33,114 nucleotides of DNA, taken from assembly GCF_018305005.1 (NCBI RefSeq), contig NZ_JAGQEG010000066.1, forward strand, positions 1 to 33,114, in the 5' to 3' direction. This document shows positions 23,605 to 32,157 of this stretch, piece after piece. The DNA is from Collimonas silvisoli. GTDB taxonomy: Bacteria; Pseudomonadota; Gammaproteobacteria; Burkholderiales; Burkholderiaceae_D. Numbering within the stretch: the first letter of the stretch is position 1; the number at the start of each line of letters is the position of its first letter. The notes under the pieces are model-generated. The model saw nothing but the letters and a program-made list of their open reading frames with translations, was not told the DNA's origin and did not search any database. The position numbers and the translations under genes are program-made.

Positions 23605-24378
23605 TTAATAAATCAGCTTTACGGCAACGCTGGTCAGGGTCAGGGCCAGCAGAGCGCGTAAAAATTTCTCCGGAACCGCGCGTGCCGCCAGCGAACCGAT
23701 GGTGATGCCGGGTACCGAGCCGAGCAGCAACGCGCCCAGCAAGCTCCAGTCAATCGAGCCCAGCCACCAGTGGCCAAGGGCGGCTATCGCCGTCAGCGGC
23801 ACCGCGTAGGCGATATCGGTGCCGGCAACTTCCGCCGGCGACAGGCGAGGATACAGCAGTACCAGGATAGTAGCGCCAACCGCGCCGGCGCCGATCGACG
23901 ACATGGTGACCAGGGCGCCAAGCACCAGCCCGGCGAAGATGGTCGCCACGGTCAGCTGCCGGCCATGCAAATGTTTTTCCGGGTGAGCATTCAACCAATG
24001 CTGGAGTTTTCCTTTAAACAGCAGGGCGATCACTGTCAATAATACTGAAACTGCGATCGAATAGCGGATGATCTGGCCGATTTCAGCGCTGATGCCGCCC
24101 AGATATTTGAGTATCAAGGCGGTGGCGATGGCGGCCGGCAGGGCGCCCAGCGACAACAGCTTGACGATATCCCAACGCACGGTGCCGCGCGAGCGGTGAG
24201 CGACGGTACCGGCGACCTTGGTCACTGACGCAAACGCGAGGTCAGTGCCAACCGCAACGCTGGGATGGATGCCGAACAGCAGGGTGAGTAGAGGCGTCAT
24301 CAGCGAGCCGCCGCCGACACCAGTCAATCCCACCAATAATCCGACGGCAAAACCGCTCACTACATAAGAAACAGTCAT
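23605..24378 (-). CDS. TauE/SafE family sulfite exporter-like permease
   Basis: A 257-residue inner-membrane protein with about eight hydrophobic segments in two repeats. The paired family motifs are GLTGVGGGSLMTPLL (about 18-32) and MSSIGAGAVGATIL (about 159-172), followed by GTDIAY. TauE/SafE proteins export sulfite, sulfoacetate or related sulfur anions. Placement at the head of the cys run, directly opposite cysB, suggests it relieves sulfite build-up or takes part in sulfur-compound transport. The ribosome site GAGGTGAT is strong. It lies 106 nt upstream of cysI. Confidence 0.88.
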   Translation of the reverse strand: MTVSYVVSGFAVGLLVGLTGVGGGSLMTPLLTLLFGIHPSVAVGTDLAFASVTKVAGTVAHRSRGTVRWDIVKLLSLGALPAAIATALILKYLGGISAEIGQIIRYSIAVSVLLTVIALLFKGKLQHWLNAHPEKHLHGRQLTVATIFAGLVLGALVTMSSIGAGAVGATILVLLYPRLSPAEVAGTDIAYAVPLTAIAALGHWWLGSIDWSLLGALLLGSVPGITIGSLAARAVPEKFLRALLALTLTSVAVKLIY

Positions 24379-24456
24379 ATCACCTCGTACGAAACACCTC
24401 GAATCGTAATAAACTTCACATCTATCTCCAACTACAGACTATTTATTTGCTTATAT

Positions 24457-24490
24457 GCGTATTTGATATATGTAAATACGGCAAATACGC
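24457..24490. promoter_or_regulatory. Inverted repeat in TauE-cysB divergent region
   Basis: GCGTATTTG (24457-24465) and CAAATACGC (24482-24490) are perfect 9-bp complements, with a further GTAAATAC copy of the half-site core at 24472-24479. Its position between the divergent transporter gene and cysB and the repeated half-sites fit a LysR-type (CysB) binding region. The surrounding A/T-rich DNA would hold the promoters for both directions. Confidence 0.5.
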
Positions 24491-24519
24491 TTGCTAGTGA
24501 TTACGCAGGAGGCTGCAAT

Positions 24520-24597
24520 ATGTCGTTGTTTTTTAGTAATACGCCGGGATTTATTGTTTTGTTAAGTTTCCCGGTAGTGCTGAACAGATTCTTATAA
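24520..24597 (+). CDS. Upstream ORF of cysB, 25 aa hydrophobic peptide
   Basis: A perfect AGGAGG (24507-24512) lies 7 nt before an ATG opening a 25-codon frame that stops at TAA 24595-24597, 20 nt before cysB. The peptide, MSLFFSNTPGFIVLLSFPVV then LNRFL, is strongly hydrophobic and could be a membrane peptide or a translated leader. It has no cysteine or methionine run, so simple cysteine-codon attenuation is not indicated. Confidence 0.45.
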   Translation: MSLFFSNTPGFIVLLSFPVVLNRFL

Positions 24598-24617
24598 AGA
24601 AAACCCAAGGAAAATTC

Positions 24618-25559
24618 ATGAATCTCCATCAGTTCCGTTTTGTCCGCGAGGCGGTGCGCCAGAACTACAGCCTGACCGAGGCAGCCAAGGCATTGTATAC
24701 GTCACAGCCGGGCGTCTCCAAGGCGATCATCGAGCTGGAGGAAGAGCTTGGTGTTGATATTTTTACACGCCATGGCAAGCGTATCCGCGGACTGACAGAG
24801 CCGGGGCGGGCGGTATTGAAGTCGGTCGAGCTGATCATGCAGGAAATCGACGGCCTCAAGCGTATCGGCAACGAATACGCTGCGCATGACAGCGGCAGCT
24901 TCACGATTGCCACCACCCACACCCAGGCGCGTTATGCATTGCCTAAAGTGGTGCAGGCATTTACCTTGAAATTTCCCAAGGTCCGCTTGTCTTTATTGCA
25001 AGGCAATCCCAAGCAGGTTGCCGATATGGTGCGTAACGACCAGGCCGATCTGGCCTTGGCGACTGAAGCTATCGTCAATGCCGACGGCCTGGTGACATTG
25101 CCTTGTTATCAATGGGAGCATGTGGTGGTGGTGCCGCCCGATCATCCCTTGCTGCAGTCGAAGGCGATCACGCTGGAAGAAATCGCTGCGTTTCCGCTGA
25201 TTACCTACGATAGCGCGTTCACCGGCCGGACCAAGATCGATCATGCTTTCGCCTTGCGCAACCTGAAGCCGGATGTGTTGCTGGAGGCGATCGACGCCGA
25301 TGTCATCAAGACCTATGTCGAGCTGGGCATGGGGGTGGGGATTATTGCCGGCATGGCGTTCGATGCGGAACGCGATGTCGGTTTGCGCTCGATTTCGGTT
25401 GGGCATCTGTTCGGCACCAATATCTCGCGGGCGGCGGTCAAGCAGGGGGCTTATTTGCGTAGCTATGTGTATACCTTCATCGAGCTGCTGGCGCCGACCA
25501 TGAATCGCAAGCTGATTGAGCAAGTGATGAATGGCGAGAAAGACATGTACGAGCTGTAG
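24618..25559 (+). CDS. cysB: CysB-type LysR regulator of sulfur assimilation
   Basis: A 313-residue LysR-type regulator of the CysB/Cbl branch, which activates sulfate-assimilation genes with O- or N-acetylserine as inducer in well-studied species. The opening MNLHQFRFVREAVRQNYSLTEAAKALYTSQPGVSKAIIELE is the hallmark of this branch, and the effector domain starts at about residue 90 with TIATTHTQARY, a conserved CysB ligand-pocket segment. AAGGAAAA lies just before the ATG. It is divergent from the TauE-cys run it probably controls. A 25-codon ORF precedes it. Confidence 0.93.
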   Translation: MNLHQFRFVREAVRQNYSLTEAAKALYTSQPGVSKAIIELEEELGVDIFTRHGKRIRGLTEPGRAVLKSVELIMQEIDGLKRIGNEYAAHDSGSFTIATTHTQARYALPKVVQAFTLKFPKVRLSLLQGNPKQVADMVRNDQADLALATEAIVNADGLVTLPCYQWEHVVVVPPDHPLLQSKAITLEEIAAFPLITYDSAFTGRTKIDHAFALRNLKPDVLLEAIDADVIKTYVELGMGVGIIAGMAFDAERDVGLRSISVGHLFGTNISRAAVKQGAYLRSYVYTFIELLAPTMNRKLIEQVMNGEKDMYEL

Positions 25560-25625
25560 CAGTCAATTGGGGTCAGAGTTTTTTTCGCGGGTGTTTGCGA
25601 AAATTACTCTGCCTCCAATTGACTG
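25560..25625. repeat. 66-bp imperfect palindrome with GGGGTCAGAG core
   Basis: The 20-bp arms 25560-25579 and 25606-25625 are complementary except at two positions (one a G-U pair in RNA). The stem continues inward as TTTTCGC/GCGAAAA around a short loop. The AATTGGGGTCAGAG core resembles palindromic repeats associated with REP-type (RAYT) transposases in proteobacteria. It begins immediately after the cysB stop, so it probably also ends that transcript. Confidence 0.7.
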
Positions 25626-25684
25626 CCCGCAGAGTGCATGCGCCAGCCCACAATCTGTTTTCTGCTTGGTCGACAAATTACTTA

Positions 25685-25810
25685 TCAGCGATAGTAGTAG
25701 GGATGAGGGGGGCCGTAATACCCATACCCATGCGCCGGAACGATCACGCAACCGCTAACGGCTGTACACAAGGTGATGCCGAGCACCACGAGTCCGATGA
25801 GCTTTTTCAT
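25685..25810 (-). CDS. Small lipoprotein, 41 aa
   Basis: A short frame with AAGAAGG five bases before the ATG. It encodes MKKLIGLVVLGITLCTAVSG followed by Cys21, a clean lipoprotein signal with lipobox VSGC, so the mature part is only 21 residues. That part is Tyr/Gly/Pro-rich (VIVPAHGYGYYGPPHPYYYR). Small lipoproteins with such Tyr/Pro tails are common in Burkholderiales, with unknown roles in the envelope. It is separated from the DHA2 transporter by 132 nt, and the two are on the same strand. Confidence 0.75.
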   Translation of the reverse strand: MKKLIGLVVLGITLCTAVSGCVIVPAHGYGYYGPPHPYYYR

Positions 25811-25942
25811 TTTGACCTTCTTTCCTGTTTGAATTACTACGAGGTCAGAATGCCATCGGGATGGCGATACAGGTGCTTCTATACAGTGTGAGATGTAAGA
25901 GTTTGTGAGGGGCAGTTAAAAACTGACTGAGATGCTCCTTGC

Positions 25943-27538
25943 TTACTCAGAGACAACCGCCGCTTCAGGTTTTGTGCGCAAAGTGATATGCGGTACCTTG
26001 CCGACCAGCCATAGCGCGGTCACGGTAACCGCCACCGCCAGCCCGACTCCCATATGAATCGATCCTATCAGCGCCTCGCGCGCGGCTTCCAGCAGCAACT
26101 GGCCTTGATGGCCGGCGCTTGCCAGTTGCGCCAGCACCGTGGTCTGGGTTTCATGGCTGATCAGGATTTGCGGGTCGGCAAAACTGCTGAACCAGCTGTC
26201 TGCCTTGTCCTCGGTCAGCGCCTGGCGCACGCTGGCTGCGTACATGTGATTAATCAATGTGCCGATGATCGCGGTGCCCAGCATGCTGCCGATCATGCGC
26301 AAGGATTGCATCAGCGCGGTGGCGATGCCCAGGTGTTCACGGCCGGCTTCCTGCTGGATGAAGATGGTCAGGTTCGGCAAGATGAAGCCCAGGCCAAGCC
26401 CGCCTATCAGCATGAAAGCGGCGATCACGCCATGCGGGGTCCAGCGGTTGGATATCACCACGCCGAGGCAGGACAGCGCCAGCAATGTGAAGCCGATGTA
26501 CAGCATCAGGTTCGGATTCTTGATCTTGGTGATGATGCGGCCGTTGGAAATGCTGCCGATCATGATGCAGGCGACCAGCGGCGTGATCAGCAGGCCGGCT
26601 TCCTGCGGCGACAGACCGAAACCGCCCTGATACAGCAAAGGCGCGTAAAACATCAGCGAAAACATGGAAAACCCGCTCAGCACCGATAACAGGAATAAGG
26701 TCGACAGTTTAGGATCGAACAGCAAATCGAACGGCAGGATAGGTTGCGGCGTGTGATGTTCCCATTTCCATAGCGCAATGAAAGACACGATACTGGCAGC
26801 CAGCAGGCCCAGCATGCCTAGCGACAAGCCATGTTTAGGCAGCATTTCAACAAACAATTGCAAACATCCCAGCGAAGCCGTAATTAGCAGCGCGCCCGGC
26901 CAGTCCAGGCGGATCTTGGCGTCCGGATGGGTGTGGCGCAGATGCGGCAGATATTTATAGACAAAGAACAGCGATAGCACGCCGACCGGCAGATTCACAT
27001 AAAACACCCAGCGCCAGCCCCAGTACTGTGTCAGGAAACCGCCCAGCGACGGCCCCACAGCGGTAGCGATGCCGAACGCCGTGCTCATCATCACTTGCCA
27101 GCGCAGGCGCACGTGAGCGCCCGGGAACAGATCGGGAATGCAGGCAAACGCGGTGCCTACCAGCATGCCGCCGCCGACGCCTTGCAAGCCGCGCGCAATC
27201 ACCAGCCATAGCATGCTGTTGGCCATGCCGCACAAGATGGAAGCGGTGGTGAACAACAGGATGGAAACCAGCACGAAGGGCTTGCGGCCGTAGTAATCGC
27301 CGAGCCGGCCGAAGATAGGCACGGTGATCACCGAGGTCAGCAAATAAGACGTAGCGACCCAGGCGTACAGCTCAAAACCTTTTAATTCGGCAACGATAGT
27401 CGGCAACGCGGTGCCGACCACGGTCGAGTCCAGCGCTACCAGCATCACGACAAAGGCAATGCCGAGCATGGCAAGCAAGGATTCACGGAAGGGTAAAACC
27501 TGGTCGCTCGAATGAGCGGAGGCGGAATGGATGGCCAT
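25943..27538 (-). CDS. DHA2-family MFS drug:H+ antiporter-like transporter
   Basis: A 531-residue inner-membrane protein with 14 predicted helices, as in the EmrB/QacA (DHA2) group of proton-coupled exporters. Motif D1 LDSTVVGTALPTIVAEL is at about 36-52, the MFS loop GRLGDYYGRKP follows helix 2, and the antiporter motif C is seen as AVGPSLGGFL near residue 160. The usual EmrB-type WRWVFYVNLPVG follows it. No membrane-fusion partner (EmrA type) is adjacent, so it may act alone. The substrate is unknown. The start lacks a clear ribosome site but fits the family. Confidence 0.88.
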   Translation of the reverse strand: MAIHSASAHSSDQVLPFRESLLAMLGIAFVVMLVALDSTVVGTALPTIVAELKGFELYAWVATSYLLTSVITVPIFGRLGDYYGRKPFVLVSILLFTTASILCGMANSMLWLVIARGLQGVGGGMLVGTAFACIPDLFPGAHVRLRWQVMMSTAFGIATAVGPSLGGFLTQYWGWRWVFYVNLPVGVLSLFFVYKYLPHLRHTHPDAKIRLDWPGALLITASLGCLQLFVEMLPKHGLSLGMLGLLAASIVSFIALWKWEHHTPQPILPFDLLFDPKLSTLFLLSVLSGFSMFSLMFYAPLLYQGGFGLSPQEAGLLITPLVACIMIGSISNGRIITKIKNPNLMLYIGFTLLALSCLGVVISNRWTPHGVIAAFMLIGGLGLGFILPNLTIFIQQEAGREHLGIATALMQSLRMIGSMLGTAIIGTLINHMYAASVRQALTEDKADSWFSSFADPQILISHETQTTVLAQLASAGHQGQLLLEAAREALIGSIHMGVGLAVAVTVTALWLVGKVPHITLRTKPEAAVVSE

Positions 27539-27741
27539 ATTGTGGTTTATCGGCGGCGCCGCCGGTTGAGGAAACAGGGCACTAAATGCAGGAATCGCCT
27601 GTAGCAGGCCATTATTGCAAACACAAGATCATACGCGCCTTGCTGAGATTTTGCTGCGGCCGCTGCATCTTGTCCATGGCCTCCCGGTATAACAGGCGTC
27701 ACGCCAGTATTACGGGAATCGGCCAGCGATAATTTATAATC

Positions 27742-29127
27742 ATGTCTTTGCGCCCAAATTCGATGAGTCCGCTGCCTCTCAGTTTTTCCGATCAGACGCT
27801 GCGTCAGGTGCGACGCGCGTGGCGCAGATATGGGATTTTATGGCTCGGTGCAATACTGGTAGGCTTGATTGCGGTGCTCTATGCCTGGTTGATGGATGTT
27901 GGTTTTGGCATGTTCCGCTCGATGCAGCAGTCGCATTTCTGGCTGCCGCTGTTTATTACGCCGGCGATCGGCGCACTGTGCGTGTGGGCCACGCGGCGTT
28001 ATTTTCCAGGCGCCGAAGGCAGCGGCATTCCGCAAGTGATCGCGACGCTGGAAGAAGACACCAGCAAGCGCGGCCAGTCGCTGCTGTCGCTGAAGATAAT
28101 GGCGGGCAAGATCGGCATTTCCTTTGTCGGCATCCTGGGCGGTTTCACCATCGGCCGTGAAGGCCCTACGGTGCAGGTCGGCGCCGTCTTGATGTTCAAT
28201 CTGCGGCGTCTCTATCCGCGCGCCAGCGCGGCCTTGGAGCGGCGTTTGATACTGGCGGGAGCGGCCGCCGGTTTGTCGGCAGCTTTCAATACGCCGCTGG
28301 CGGGGATCGTGTTTGCGATTGAGGAACTGACGCGCAGCTTTGAAAGCCGCGCCAGCGGTGTCGTGATTACCGTGATTATTTTTGCCGGCGCGGTGGCGCT
28401 GGGCTTGAACGGTAACTACACTTATTTCGGCACCATGCAGATCGACAGTGCACTGACCGACATGCTGGCGCTGGCGGTGCTGGTTACCGGTGTCCTGACC
28501 GGTGTCGCCGGCGGCATGTTTTGCTGGCTGCTATTGAATACCAAACGCTGGAGTCCGGCCCGGGTCCAGCATTTGCGCAGCAGCCGTCCAATCGCCTTCG
28601 GCGCTTTGTGCGGCTTGCTGGTGGCGGTGATCGGCGTGATTGCCGGCGGCGCCACTTTCGGCAGCGGTTATGTCGAAGCCAAGGGCGTACTGGAAGGGCA
28701 GCAGCACTTGTCGGTGTTGTACCCATTCTTGAAGATGGCGTCGATGGTGTCGTCGTATCTGCCCGGCATCCCCGGCGGCATTTTTGCACCATCGTTGTCG
28801 ATCGGCGCCGGTTTCGGCAATTTGCTGCACCAGCTGTTCGATCACACCTCGTTGCCGATGCTGATCGCGCTGGCGATGGTGGGTTACCTGGCGGCTGTGA
28901 CGCAATCGCCGATTACCGCGTTCGTGATCGTGATGGAAATGATTAACGGCCATGCCCTGGTGATCTCGTTGATGGCGACGGCTTTGATCGCCAGCCGGGT
29001 GTCACGGTTTTTTGCACCGCCGTTATATGACGCGCTCTCGGAGCGCTATCGAGTCGCTGCCAATGCAGCATTCGTCAATGTAGAAAAAACCGAAGTTAAG
29101 AAATTAGAAAATGAGTTGGGAAAATGA
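27742..29127 (+). CDS. ClC-family chloride channel, probable H+/Cl- antiporter
   Basis: A 461-residue membrane protein of the ClC family. The selectivity-filter segments GSGIP (93-97) and GREGP (138-142) are present. Glu140 corresponds to the gating glutamate, Glu195 in FNTPLAGIVFAIEE to the internal proton glutamate of E. coli ClcA, and the C-terminal PPLYDALS holds the central tyrosine. All three argue for a proton/chloride antiporter rather than a passive channel. There is no CBS domain. The start is uncertain: TATAAT ends two bases before the ATG at 27742, so the ATG at 27763 is a fair alternative. It overlaps the methyltransferase gene by 4 nt (ATGA). Confidence 0.9.
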   Translation: MSLRPNSMSPLPLSFSDQTLRQVRRAWRRYGILWLGAILVGLIAVLYAWLMDVGFGMFRSMQQSHFWLPLFITPAIGALCVWATRRYFPGAEGSGIPQVIATLEEDTSKRGQSLLSLKIMAGKIGISFVGILGGFTIGREGPTVQVGAVLMFNLRRLYPRASAALERRLILAGAAAGLSAAFNTPLAGIVFAIEELTRSFESRASGVVITVIIFAGAVALGLNGNYTYFGTMQIDSALTDMLALAVLVTGVLTGVAGGMFCWLLLNTKRWSPARVQHLRSSRPIAFGALCGLLVAVIGVIAGGATFGSGYVEAKGVLEGQQHLSVLYPFLKMASMVSSYLPGIPGGIFAPSLSIGAGFGNLLHQLFDHTSLPMLIALAMVGYLAAVTQSPITAFVIVMEMINGHALVISLMATALIASRVSRFFAPPLYDALSERYRVAANAAFVNVEKTEVKKLENELGK

Positions 29128-29771
29128 TTAATACAGATATGGTGGCGTACTACGCCAAACGTGCTTCGACTTATGAAGAGATTTACCAGCGCCCGGAGCG
29201 TCAGGATGATTTGCTGACCTTGCAGGTACGGGTGCAGGAATTGATGGAAGGCCACGACGTGCTGGAGCTGGCTTGCGGCACCGGCTTCTGGACCGAGCAA
29301 ATCGCCGCCTCGGCGAAATCGGTATTCGCCACCGATATCAATCCGGAAATGATCGCCCTGGCAAACGCCAAGAAACTGCCGGCCGGCAAAGCGACTTTTG
29401 CGGTGCAAGACATCAACACCTTCCAGCCGGACCGGCCGTTTACTGCCTGCTTCCTGGGATTCTGGTGGTCGCACGTAGCGCGTCAGGATCAGGTGCGTTT
29501 CATCGCGCAGCTGCGTGAAAAACTGGGCAAGGATATTTTGCTGGTGATGATCGATAACAGCTACGTCGAAGAAAACAGCACGCCCATCGCCCGCACCGAT
29601 GCGGAAGGCAATACTTACCAGTTCCGCACCTTGCCGGACGGTGAGCGTTACGAAGTTATGAAAAATTTCCCGACCGACAGCGGCCTGCGCAAGAAGCTGG
29701 CCCCCATCACGCGCGAACTGCGCATCTTGCGGCTTGAATATTACTGGTTGCTAAGCTGCCGTATCAAATAA
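29124..29771 (+). CDS. Class I SAM-dependent methyltransferase
   Basis: A 215-residue cytoplasmic enzyme with a Rossmann-type methyltransferase fold. Motif I is VLELACGTG at 46-54, the acidic ribose-binding motif II is ATDIN near 69-73, and AVQDINTF is the motif III region. The GFWWSHV segment may lie at the substrate pocket. The substrate cannot be assigned. Its ATG overlaps the ClC stop (ATGA), so it is translated from the same message, an unexplained pairing. It converges with the mechanosensitive channel gene across 7 nt. Confidence 0.85.
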   Translation: MINTDMVAYYAKRASTYEEIYQRPERQDDLLTLQVRVQELMEGHDVLELACGTGFWTEQIAASAKSVFATDINPEMIALANAKKLPAGKATFAVQDINTFQPDRPFTACFLGFWWSHVARQDQVRFIAQLREKLGKDILLVMIDNSYVEENSTPIARTDAEGNTYQFRTLPDGERYEVMKNFPTDSGLRKKLAPITRELRILRLEYYWLLSCRIK

Positions 29772-29778
29772 GGCAGGG

Positions 29779-32022
29779 TTAATTTTTTGCTTCGGCCGCA
29801 GGCGCTGCTGGTGTTGGGCTGCCGGCGGCGGCATCCACCGCGGTCAGCGGGAAATTCGCCCATTCAGTGGCGAAGTGCACCGTCGGATCGTCATCCACCT
29901 TTTTCTTGATGCGCAGATTGAAGCCGCGCGTGACTTCATTCTGGGTTTGCGGTTTAGTACGGATGCCGGCCAGCAGCGCCACGCCGTTCAAATCGAAACT
30001 ATTGACCCCGTAGATCTCGATAGGCTGCAGCAGCAGCCGCCGCAAGCGCCGGTCTTCCAGCATCTCGGCGCCGGTTTCGCGCATCAGGCGCAGCGCCTGG
30101 TCGACATCTGAATCGTGGGTGATGCTCAGCTTGAGCGTGGCGTAAGTGTATTCGCGCGAATCGTTCTTGATTGCCGTGATTTGCGAAAACGGCACGCTAT
30201 GCACCGAGCCGTTGCTATCGCGCAGACGGACCGTGCGGATAGTCAGGTTTTCCACCGTGCCGGCATGGCCGTTGCCGACGTCGACCCAGTCGCCGACCGA
30301 CATCGAATCTTCCATCAGGATGAAGACGCCGGTGATCAGATCCTTGACCAGCGATTGCGAACCAAAACCGAACGCCAGCCCGACTACTCCGGCCGAGGCC
30401 AGCAGCGGCGTGACATTGATGCCGAGGTTGGCCAGCGTGGTGATGACGGTAATGGTCAGGATCAGCAGCATCAATGCATTGCGCAGCAAGGGCAGGATGG
30501 TGCGCATGCGGGTGCTTGGATTCTTGCGCGCGTAACGGCTGCTGCGGGTCGGGTTGATGGCTTCCTGGATGAAGGTGTCGAGCATGATCCAGACCAGCCA
30601 GGCAACCACCAGCGTGACGCCGATCTTGCCAAGGGCGGCGACGATCATCTGGCCGATCAGGGTGGAATCGGCAAATTCCAGCAGCGAGTGTTCCCAGATC
30701 CTGGTCAGAAATTCGAAGAAGCCCATCCACAGGGCCAGCTGCAGCAAGCTGAAGCCGACATTGCTGAGGCGCTGAATGTATGGCGATTGGCGGCGTGCCG
30801 CCACCGGAGACGACTTGCGGTTGCGTACACGCCGCAGCAGCGCGCTGATAAAAAACATCGCGATCAGCAAGGCGGCGCTGCCCAAGGCGTGATTCAGCGC
30901 CGAATTGCTGCTCGACAGATCGAGGATGGTGGCAACGCTGACGCTCAGGCTCAGCAGCAGTACCGGCACGTACCAGAAGGCGGCGATCACCTCCAGTGTT
31001 TCCATGCGCGCCGGATGAGCGTGGCGCACTGCCAGCGGCCGGTTGCGGATGATATGCGCCACCGGCCGCCGGAACCGCAAAGCGAACCAGCCGCCCAGCA
31101 GCGCCGCGATCAGGCTCGACAGCGTTGCTACCGTGTCGGACAGATGGACGCCGATGATCTGGTTGACTTGCGGATTATCCAGCGCATCGCCCAGCCAGCC
31201 GGCGCAGCCGATCACATACAGCAAGCCAAAGGCGCGCTGATACAGGATATGCACGGCGACCCTGCGGTGGCCGCCATGCCACAGCGAAAAAATGATGGCG
31301 CATACCGCCTGAAACAAACGCGCGCCGATCAGGGTATACAGCAGCACGGTGGCCAGCGTCCGTCCGAGCGACGGTCCTTGCGAAGATTCCAGGCTGACCA
31401 CTACCGAGATTTCCAGCACCAGCGCCAGCAGTATCGGTGCAATATGGCGCAGGATATACAGCAGCAATTCCTTGATGCTGGGGTCCGGCGGCAGTTTTGT
31501 GTCGACTTTGAAGTGCTGGTGCACCCGCCTGCCGATATAGTACAAGGCCGTGGCGACCACGCTGAACAAGGCCAGCATTTCGAAGAAGTTGACCAGCACC
31601 TGCAGTCCGCTCTCCGAATCCTGGCGCTCAAGTATGGTCGACAAGTCTTGCCAGGCCAGAGAGAACTGCTGCTTCCAGTATTTTTCCGGCGTGACTACCT
31701 GATGCAAATGTGTCTGGAAGGTGTCGAGGCTGTTGGAAATCAGCCCGATAAAACCCTTTTGCGCCGGCGACGCCTTGCTGTTCTGCTGCTCCGCCTGGAT
31801 CAGGGTGGCCACCAGGCTGCCGGTGGCGGGATTGCTTTGCAGGACCTTGGACAGTGAATCCAGCGCGGATGGCGCCGGCGCAGAAGCCGGCGGGGTGCTG
31901 GCGCTGCTGGCGGCTGCCGCTGCCGCAGTCGCCGCGTAAGCCGAAGAGTTAGCTGCCAACAGCAAGCAAAATAGCAAGCCCATAAGCAAACGCTCCATGG
32001 GCTGAAAAAAGCTGGTCTTCAT
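29779..32022 (-). CDS. Large MscS-family mechanosensitive channel, YbiO-like
   Basis: A 747-residue inner-membrane channel that would open on osmotic downshock. It has an N-terminal signal peptide (LLMGLLFCLLLAANSSAYA) and an Ala/Ser/Pro-rich periplasmic stretch, then about ten extra hydrophobic segments. The C-terminal third is the MscS domain, with the pore-helix region LLASAGVVGLAFGFGSQSLVKDLITG, the beta domain DSMSVGDWVDVGN and the following alpha/beta domain. The size and layout match E. coli YbiO (741 residues). The start at 32022 was chosen because it places the signal peptide at the N-terminus; the upstream in-frame extension has no signal features. The Ala/Pro/Lys tail is short and low in complexity. 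Confidence 0.88.
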   Translation of the reverse strand: MKTSFFQPMERLLMGLLFCLLLAANSSAYAATAAAAAASSASTPPASAPAPSALDSLSKVLQSNPATGSLVATLIQAEQQNSKASPAQKGFIGLISNSLDTFQTHLHQVVTPEKYWKQQFSLAWQDLSTILERQDSESGLQVLVNFFEMLALFSVVATALYYIGRRVHQHFKVDTKLPPDPSIKELLLYILRHIAPILLALVLEISVVVSLESSQGPSLGRTLATVLLYTLIGARLFQAVCAIIFSLWHGGHRRVAVHILYQRAFGLLYVIGCAGWLGDALDNPQVNQIIGVHLSDTVATLSSLIAALLGGWFALRFRRPVAHIIRNRPLAVRHAHPARMETLEVIAAFWYVPVLLLSLSVSVATILDLSSSNSALNHALGSAALLIAMFFISALLRRVRNRKSSPVAARRQSPYIQRLSNVGFSLLQLALWMGFFEFLTRIWEHSLLEFADSTLIGQMIVAALGKIGVTLVVAWLVWIMLDTFIQEAINPTRSSRYARKNPSTRMRTILPLLRNALMLLILTITVITTLANLGINVTPLLASAGVVGLAFGFGSQSLVKDLITGVFILMEDSMSVGDWVDVGNGHAGTVENLTIRTVRLRDSNGSVHSVPFSQITAIKNDSREYTYATLKLSITHDSDVDQALRLMRETGAEMLEDRRLRRLLLQPIEIYGVNSFDLNGVALLAGIRTKPQTQNEVTRGFNLRIKKKVDDDPTVHFATEWANFPLTAVDAAAGSPTPAAPAAEAKN

Positions 32023-32100
32023 GTCGGCTTGGCAAAAGTCATAAAGTGACAATCTTACCGTACCGCTGCCGTATGGTTCACAAGATAAGCACTGGCCGGA

Positions 32101-32119
32101 GCATGTCAAAAAGACATGC
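32101..32119. repeat. Small perfect hairpin upstream of mscS gene
   Basis: GCATGTC and GACATGC are perfect 7-bp complements around AAAAA, lying between the SDR stop and the mscS start. The T-run on the minus strand is in the loop, not after the stem, so it is not a normal terminator; it may affect read-through from the SDR gene. Confidence 0.35.
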
Positions 32120-32157
32120 GGAAGTTCGCCGGCGCATCGCAACTAGCGCTTGCAGGT

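Noticed and set aside
22779-23705. 308-codon frame antisense to cysI
   Set aside because: Shadow of cysI; it runs through the cysI-TauE gap only because stops are rare in GC-rich DNA.
27552-27563. 12-bp GC palindrome GGCGGCGCCGCC upstream of the DHA2 gene
   Set aside because: A simple GCC/GGC-type repeat is expected by chance in this GC-rich genome and has no positional support as an operator.
30115-31857. 580-codon open frame antisense to the MscS-type gene
   Set aside because: Composition is Gln/Asp/Arg-rich and low in hydrophobics, typical of an antisense shadow; the MscS domain on the minus strand is clear.
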